NCBI GenBank assembly: GCA_023443125.1
Contig: JAEZVO010000069.1
Location: 1 to 24,455 of the forward strand
DNA from: Actinomycetes bacterium
GTDB taxonomy: Bacteria > Actinomycetota > Actinomycetes > Propionibacteriales > Propionibacteriaceae
Direction of reading: 5' to 3'
Length of the DNA: 24,455 nucleotides
How positions within the stretch are numbered: the first letter of the stretch is position 1; each line of letters opens with the position of its first letter. The notes beneath the pieces were generated by a model. The model made no database searches. It was not told the DNA's origin and saw nothing but the letters and a program-made list of their open reading frames with translations. The position numbers and the translations under genes were made by a program. Of this stretch, positions 20,576 to 24,455 are shown in pieces.

Positions 20576-23061
20576 AGGCCCCAGTTTCCTGGCTCCGTGA
20601 ACTCGTTATGCTGCCGAATGACGTCAGCACCGAGGAGATCGCCGATGCCCTCACCAATCTCGGCCTCACCGTCGAGCGGGTGGAGCACGTCGGCTCTCCC
20701 GTCACTGGGCCGCTCGTCGTCGGGCGGGTGCTCAGCATGACGGACGAGCCGCAGAAGAACGGCAAGACCATCCACTACTGCCGCGTCGATGTGGGGGAGT
20801 CCCACAACGACCCCGCCACCGACGAGTACCCAGCCTCGCGCGGCATCGTCTGCGGTGCGCATAACTTCCAGGTAGGAGACCTCGTCGTGGTCTCCCTCCC
20901 TGGTGCCGTGCTGCCCGGCGATTTCCAGATCTCTGCCAGGAAGACCTACGGACATATCTCCGACGGCATGATCTGCGCTGAGGACGAGATCGGTCTCGGC
21001 AACGACCACGAGGGCATCATGGTGCTCTCACAAGGCAACCCAGGCGACGACGCCATCGAACTGCTGTGGAGCGCCGACGATGTGCTCGACATCGACGTCA
21101 CGCCCGACCTCGGGCACTGCCTGTCGATGCGAGGGCTCGCTCGCGAAGCATCGGTGGCTTACGCAGTGCCCTACACCGACAAGTACCGCCAGGCGCCGCC
21201 GGAGCAGACCACTTCCGGCTACCCGGTGCAGCTCGACACCGAGCGCTGCACCGCGTTCACAGCCCTCACCATTGAGGGCGTGGAAACGCACGCTCCGTCG
21301 CCCAAGTTCATGGTGGACCGCCTCCGGGCATCGGGAGTGCGCGCCATCTCGCTCGCCGTCGACGTGACGAACTACGTCATGCTCGAATCCGGTCAGCCCC
21401 TGCATGCCTACGACGCCGACAAGCTCCAAGGCCCCATCACCGTGCGCATGGCGAGCGAGGGTGAACAGCTCGTCACGCTCGACGGGCAGACCCGCCAACT
21501 CGACACGGACGACATGCTCATCACCGACGAGTCGGGCCCCATCGGCCTGGCCGGCGTGATGGGAGGCGAGACGACGGAGATCAGCGATTCGACGACGCGC
21601 ATCGTCCTCGAAGCCGCCGCGTTCGATGCTGCTTCCGTGTCTCGCACCTTCCGTCGTCACGGGCTCATTTCGGAGGCTTCCAAGCGCTTCGAGCGCCACG
21701 TAGACCCGGCGGTGAACTACGCCGCCGCGCGTCGGGCGGCCAAGCTCATCACCCAGTACGGTGGCGGGCAGGTGACGGGGGAGACCTTCGTCGGTGGTGT
21801 TCCCGCGCCGCGCGTGGTGAAGCTGCGCGTCGGCCTGATCTCATCCGTGCTCGGTCTGGAGGTTTCTGAATCCGAGGCGGCACGGCTGCTCTCGGCATCC
21901 GGCATCGGCGTCACCGCCCTCGGCGACTCACTCACCCTGGAGATCCCGAGCTGGCGCCATGACCTCGTCGAGCCGTACGACATCGTCGAGGAGCTTGGCA
22001 CCAAGATCGGTTACGACCGCATCGGCAAGCGCCTCCCGGTGGCACCGTCGGGCGGTGGCCTCACGCCGAGGCAGCAGGCCCGTCGTGACGCAATTCGCGC
22101 CGCTGTACAGCTCGGTTTCACGCAGACGATGAGCCTGCCGTTCATGTCGGAAGACGACCTCGACCGCATGGGTATCGAACCCACCGACGTGCGCCGTCGC
22201 GCCACACGGTTGGCCAACCCACTGTCCGACACCCAGCCGTTCCTGCACACTTCGCTGTTGCCTGGAATGTTCCGCGTGGTGGCGAAGAACCTCTCCCGTT
22301 CCATCACCGATCTCGCGGTATTCGAGTTCGGATCGGTCTTCCTCGACGTGGACACTCACGTGGCGCCGAAGCCCGACGTCACAGGGCGCCCGTCGGACGA
22401 CGAGATTGCTGCGTTGAACAGCTCCCTGCCTTACCAGCCTGAGCACCTGGCCGGCCTCGTCGCAGGTAAGTGGACCCCCGACGGCTGGGGCGGTGCAGGC
22501 GTCGACGCAGACTGGCGACATGTCGTTGCCCTCGCAGACACGGTTGCGGCGGCCGTCGGCGTAACGCTGCAGCGCACGCAGGTAGACGATGTCATGCCCT
22601 GGCACCCCGGACGGGCTGCGGCATTCTTCGTGGGCGAGACGCTGCTCGGCTACGCCGGCGAGCTGCACCCGCGCGTCATTGCCGCATTCGAGCTTCCCGA
22701 GCGCACGTGTGCCGTCGAGATTGATCTCGGCAAGCTGCTCGACGCGGCCCCACACGCAGGCAGGATTGGCGTCCTGCACGGCGCCCCGGTCGCGAAGGAA
22801 GACGTCGCCCTCGTCGTTGATGCGGATATGCCCGCGGCGGCGGTGCACGACGCACTGGTGGCAGGCGGCGGCGAACTGCTGGAGTCGGTGCACTTGTTCG
22901 ACGTGTACACCGGCGAGCAGATCGATGAGGGCAAGAAATCGTTGGCCTTCGCGCTGCGCATCCGCGGTGAGAAGACGCTCAAGGACGCGGAGGCCGCGCA
23001 GGTTCGCCAAGCCGCGGTGGACGCCGCGGTTGAACGTTGCGGGGCGACGCAGCGCGCCTGA
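20572..23061 (+). CDS. pheT: Phenylalanyl-tRNA synthetase, beta subunit
   Basis: An 829-aa partner of PheS. Domains in order by sequence: a helical start (KAPVSWLRELVMLP), the EMAP/OB tRNA-binding domain (about 40-150, GPLVVGRVLSM), the B3/B4 editing domain (about 210-370, including AISLAVDVTNYVMLESGQPLHAYD), B5 (about 405-475), the synthetase-like core (about 485-700, with LANPLSDTQPFLHTSLLPGM) and a C-terminal FDX-ACB domain (about 735-828, PVAKEDVALVVDADMP). Length is usual. Editing residues remove mischarged tyrosine in the known family. Last gene of the operon; a 90-bp gap follows before tetR. Confidence 0.98.
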   Translation: MKAPVSWLRELVMLPNDVSTEEIADALTNLGLTVERVEHVGSPVTGPLVVGRVLSMTDEPQKNGKTIHYCRVDVGESHNDPATDEYPASRGIVCGAHNFQVGDLVVVSLPGAVLPGDFQISARKTYGHISDGMICAEDEIGLGNDHEGIMVLSQGNPGDDAIELLWSADDVLDIDVTPDLGHCLSMRGLAREASVAYAVPYTDKYRQAPPEQTTSGYPVQLDTERCTAFTALTIEGVETHAPSPKFMVDRLRASGVRAISLAVDVTNYVMLESGQPLHAYDADKLQGPITVRMASEGEQLVTLDGQTRQLDTDDMLITDESGPIGLAGVMGGETTEISDSTTRIVLEAAAFDAASVSRTFRRHGLISEASKRFERHVDPAVNYAAARRAAKLITQYGGGQVTGETFVGGVPAPRVVKLRVGLISSVLGLEVSESEAARLLSASGIGVTALGDSLTLEIPSWRHDLVEPYDIVEELGTKIGYDRIGKRLPVAPSGGGLTPRQQARRDAIRAAVQLGFTQTMSLPFMSEDDLDRMGIEPTDVRRRATRLANPLSDTQPFLHTSLLPGMFRVVAKNLSRSITDLAVFEFGSVFLDVDTHVAPKPDVTGRPSDDEIAALNSSLPYQPEHLAGLVAGKWTPDGWGGAGVDADWRHVVALADTVAAAVGVTLQRTQVDDVMPWHPGRAAAFFVGETLLGYAGELHPRVIAAFELPERTCAVEIDLGKLLDAAPHAGRIGVLHGAPVAKEDVALVVDADMPAAAVHDALVAGGGELLESVHLFDVYTGEQIDEGKKSLAFALRIRGEKTLKDAEAAQVRQAAVDAAVERCGATQRA

Positions 23062-23122
23062 ATGTCGGCCATTGCAAGGTGTGGAGCCGAGCGTCTACGC
23101 AAGTCTCGCGTCGACGTTTAGG

Positions 23123-23161
23123 TAGCATGGCGGCATGGTTGTGGAGTCGGCATGGCACTGA
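23123..23161 (+). promoter_or_regulatory. TetR gene promoter and possible 8-codon leader ORF
   Basis: TAGCAT (23123-23128) is 6 bp before an ATG (23135) that opens an 8-codon frame (MVVESAWH, stop 23159-23161) overlapping the tetR start in another frame. The same -10 would give tetR a 17-nt leader containing GGAG. The peptide may be incidental. Confidence 0.35.
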
Positions 23162-23682
23162 CGAAGCGCGCTGTGGTTGAGGCGGCCGGCGCCATCCTCG
23201 ATGAGTTCGGATTGGCTGACCTCAGCATGCGCCGTGTCGCCGACGTGCTGGGCGTCCAGCCTGGAGCCTTGTACTACCACGTCCCGAACAAGCAGTCCTT
23301 GCTCTCAGCGGTGGCTGACGAGATCCTCCACAAGGTGCCGACAGCCACGTCGCTGACCGCGTGGGCGCTCGGCTACCGCCAGGCGCTGTTGGCGCATCGC
23401 GACGCTGCTGAGCTAGTGCTGTCGAGCCGCGCCGTGGGGCTGGGCGAGGTAGACCCGACGGAGCCCGTCCGGCATCTGCTGCCCGACGGCATCGAACCTG
23501 CCGCCCTCGCCACCGTCGAACATTTCGTGCTGGGCTCGACCTTGTACGACCAAACCCGCGCACAGCTGACCACGCTGGGTGTACTCAGCGAGTTCGACGC
23601 TGACGAAGCAGAACGTAACTTCGCAGAAGGAATCGCCATTCTGGAGCGAGGCATTGGAATAACTATTAGCGATATGGCATAG
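23152..23682 (+). CDS. TetR-family transcriptional regulator
   Basis: A 176-aa regulator. The N-terminal HTH (about 5-50) contains AILDEFGLADLSMRRVADVLG and QPGALYYHVPNKQSLLSAVAD, the TetR signature. The C-terminal ligand-binding part is short and resembles the TetR_C group (TetR/TtgR-like C-terminal helices with AELVLSSRAVGLG and ATVEHFVLGSTLYDQT). GGAG lies 5 bases before the ATG at 23152. Its target is unknown. Its 3' end overlaps the argC control region, but it is not an arginine regulator by family, so adjacency to argC does not assign it a role. Confidence 0.9.
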   Translation: MALTKRAVVEAAGAILDEFGLADLSMRRVADVLGVQPGALYYHVPNKQSLLSAVADEILHKVPTATSLTAWALGYRQALLAHRDAAELVLSSRAVGLGEVDPTEPVRHLLPDGIEPAALATVEHFVLGSTLYDQTRAQLTTLGVLSEFDADEAERNFAEGIAILERGIGITISDMA

Positions 23683-23688
23683 TTATCC
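23654..23688 (+). promoter_or_regulatory. argC promoter with tandem ARG-box-like operator
   Basis: -35 TTGGAA (23654-23659), 18 bp, -10 CATAGT (23678-23683), then ATG 7 bp later. Two 12-bp sites match the ArgR pattern GAATWWWWATTC: GAATAACTATTA (23657-23668) and GCATAGTTATCC (23677-23688), with centres 20 bp apart, so each covers one promoter element. ATAACTAT/ATAGTTAT form an exact inverted pair. ArgR repression is inferred from the known box pattern. Confidence 0.6.
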
Positions 23689-23690
23689 GT

Positions 23691-24455
23691 ATGGCGTACA
23701 ACGTTGCTGTTGCTGGCTGCACGGGCTACGCGGGCGGTGAATTGCTCCGGCTCCTGCTGGCGCACCCCGAAGTCAAGATTGGTGCCCTGACGGGGCACTC
23801 GTCGGCTGGCGACAAACTTGGTGCGCACCAGCCGCACCTCAGCCCGCTCGTGGATCGCGTAGTCGAACCGACGAGCGCCGACACCCTCGCTGGTCATGAC
23901 GTCGTGTTCCTCGCATTGCCACACGGGGAATCTGCGGCCATCGCGGCGCAGTTAGGCGACGACACACTCCTGATCGACTGCGGGGCCGACTACCGACTTC
24001 GAGACGCTGACGCTTGGACGCAGTTCTACGGTTCCGAGCACGCGGGCACCTGGCCGTACGGGTTGCCGGAACTCACCGGGCAACGAACGCAGCTGCGCGG
24101 TGCCCGACGGGTCGCCGTGCCAGGGTGCTACCCAACGGCTGCCACGCTGGCGCTCATGCCCGCGGTGGCTGCAAACCTCGTAGACGCGTCGCAGATTGTT
24201 ATCGTCGCCGCATCCGGGCTCTCGGGCGCTGGCAAGGCTCCTAAGCCACACCTCATCGGCGCTGAGACGATGGGCAACGCCATCTGCTACGGCGTGGGTG
24301 GCACGCACCGGCACACCCCCGAGATCACACAGAATCTCGCGAGCCTCACCGAGCAGCACGTCGGGGTCAGCTTCACGCCGTTGCTGGTGCCGATGCCACG
24401 CGGAATCCTCGCCACTTGCAGCGCGCCCCTCGTCGGAGAGGCCGCTGACGTGCGC
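23691..24455 (+). CDS. argC: N-acetyl-gamma-glutamyl-phosphate reductase (partial)
   Basis: The first 255 codons are present; the window ends inside the gene. The enzyme reduces N-acetylglutamyl phosphate to the semialdehyde with NADPH, third step of arginine synthesis. The dinucleotide-binding start VAVAGCTGYAGGELLRLL (5-22), LALPHGESA and the active-site VPGCYPTAATLAL with nucleophile C146 are intact, as is SGLSGAGKAPKPHL. The start at 23691 immediately follows the tetR stop by 8 bp and has no clear Shine-Dalgarno, suggesting leaderless translation. It normally heads an arg cluster, which would continue beyond the window. Confidence 0.97.
   Translation, partial: MAYNVAVAGCTGYAGGELLRLLLAHPEVKIGALTGHSSAGDKLGAHQPHLSPLVDRVVEPTSADTLAGHDVVFLALPHGESAAIAAQLGDDTLLIDCGADYRLRDADAWTQFYGSEHAGTWPYGLPELTGQRTQLRGARRVAVPGCYPTAATLALMPAVAANLVDASQIVIVAASGLSGAGKAPKPHLIGAETMGNAICYGVGGTHRHTPEITQNLASLTEQHVGVSFTPLLVPMPRGILATCSAPLVGEAADVR

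Noticed and set aside
23135..23161. 8-codon leader ORF before tetR as a regulatory peptide
   Set aside because: Too short to judge; kept only as a note on the promoter because its ATG spacing from the -10 is good but no attenuator structure is seen.

Overview
The window comes from a high-GC actinomycete chromosome. Diagnostic chromosomal content includes the mycothiol gene mshC, the actinobacterial DUF3090 and SCO1664-family genes next to it, long-form hisG, an SseB-like gene before infC, and many genes whose start codon lies 6-7 bp after a TANNNT box (leaderless-type promoters). Propionibacteriales is my best guess from gene order, but the sequence alone does not fix the family.

Bases 3-8752 are an integrated mobile element of about 8.7 kb inserted in the 3' end of a tRNA-Leu(GAG) gene. 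A 23-bp direct repeat (3-25 and 8730-8752) marks the two ends; the right copy completes the tRNA. The element carries a tyrosine integrase at its right end (7394-8596), a small serine recombinase at its left end (411-1052), an excisionase-like HTH protein, and a large zinc-finger/Toprim/RecA-like primase-helicase. The last two sit in a tightly coupled leftward operon with small unknown genes (4074 to 1069). There is also a 342-aa gene of unknown function and a Cys-motif (DUF6907-like) gene. I see no capsid, packaging, conjugation, resistance or toxin genes, so it resembles a phage satellite or a minimal integrative replicating element.

The most unusual part is 5.9-7.4 kb of the element, which has little convincing coding sequence. 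On the minus strand a good promoter (6792-6820) and an intrinsic terminator (6081-6104) bracket about 700 nt packed with strong stem-loops. These include compound hairpins at 6112-6150, 6246-6283, 6305-6356, 6377-6403, 6451-6479 and 6584-6602, plus a four-tract G-run motif at 6626-6654. I propose a large structured RNA; one hairpin could instead sequester the ribosome binding site of a small Cys-rich ORF. Next to it, 7206-7393 is an AT-rich stretch with ACTAGGGG motifs spaced 84, 42 and 17 bp apart. The left end holds five in-phase 9-bp TGCA repeats (115-159) and a 26-bp dyad over the serine recombinase promoter (376-401).

From 8731 on the chromosome is conventional: tRNA-Leu(GAG), aldo/keto reductase, uppP, then a rightward set of histidine phosphatase, DUF3090, SCO1664-family kinase-fold protein and mshC, followed by hisE-hisG and a PH-domain membrane protein. 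A leftward membrane protein intervenes, then sseB-like, infC-rpmI-rplT, a TrmH-type RNA methyltransferase, pheS-pheT, a TetR regulator and the start of argC (cut by the window end). infC appears to start at an ATC codon after a structured leader, and the argC promoter is covered by a tandem pair of ARG-box-like sites.
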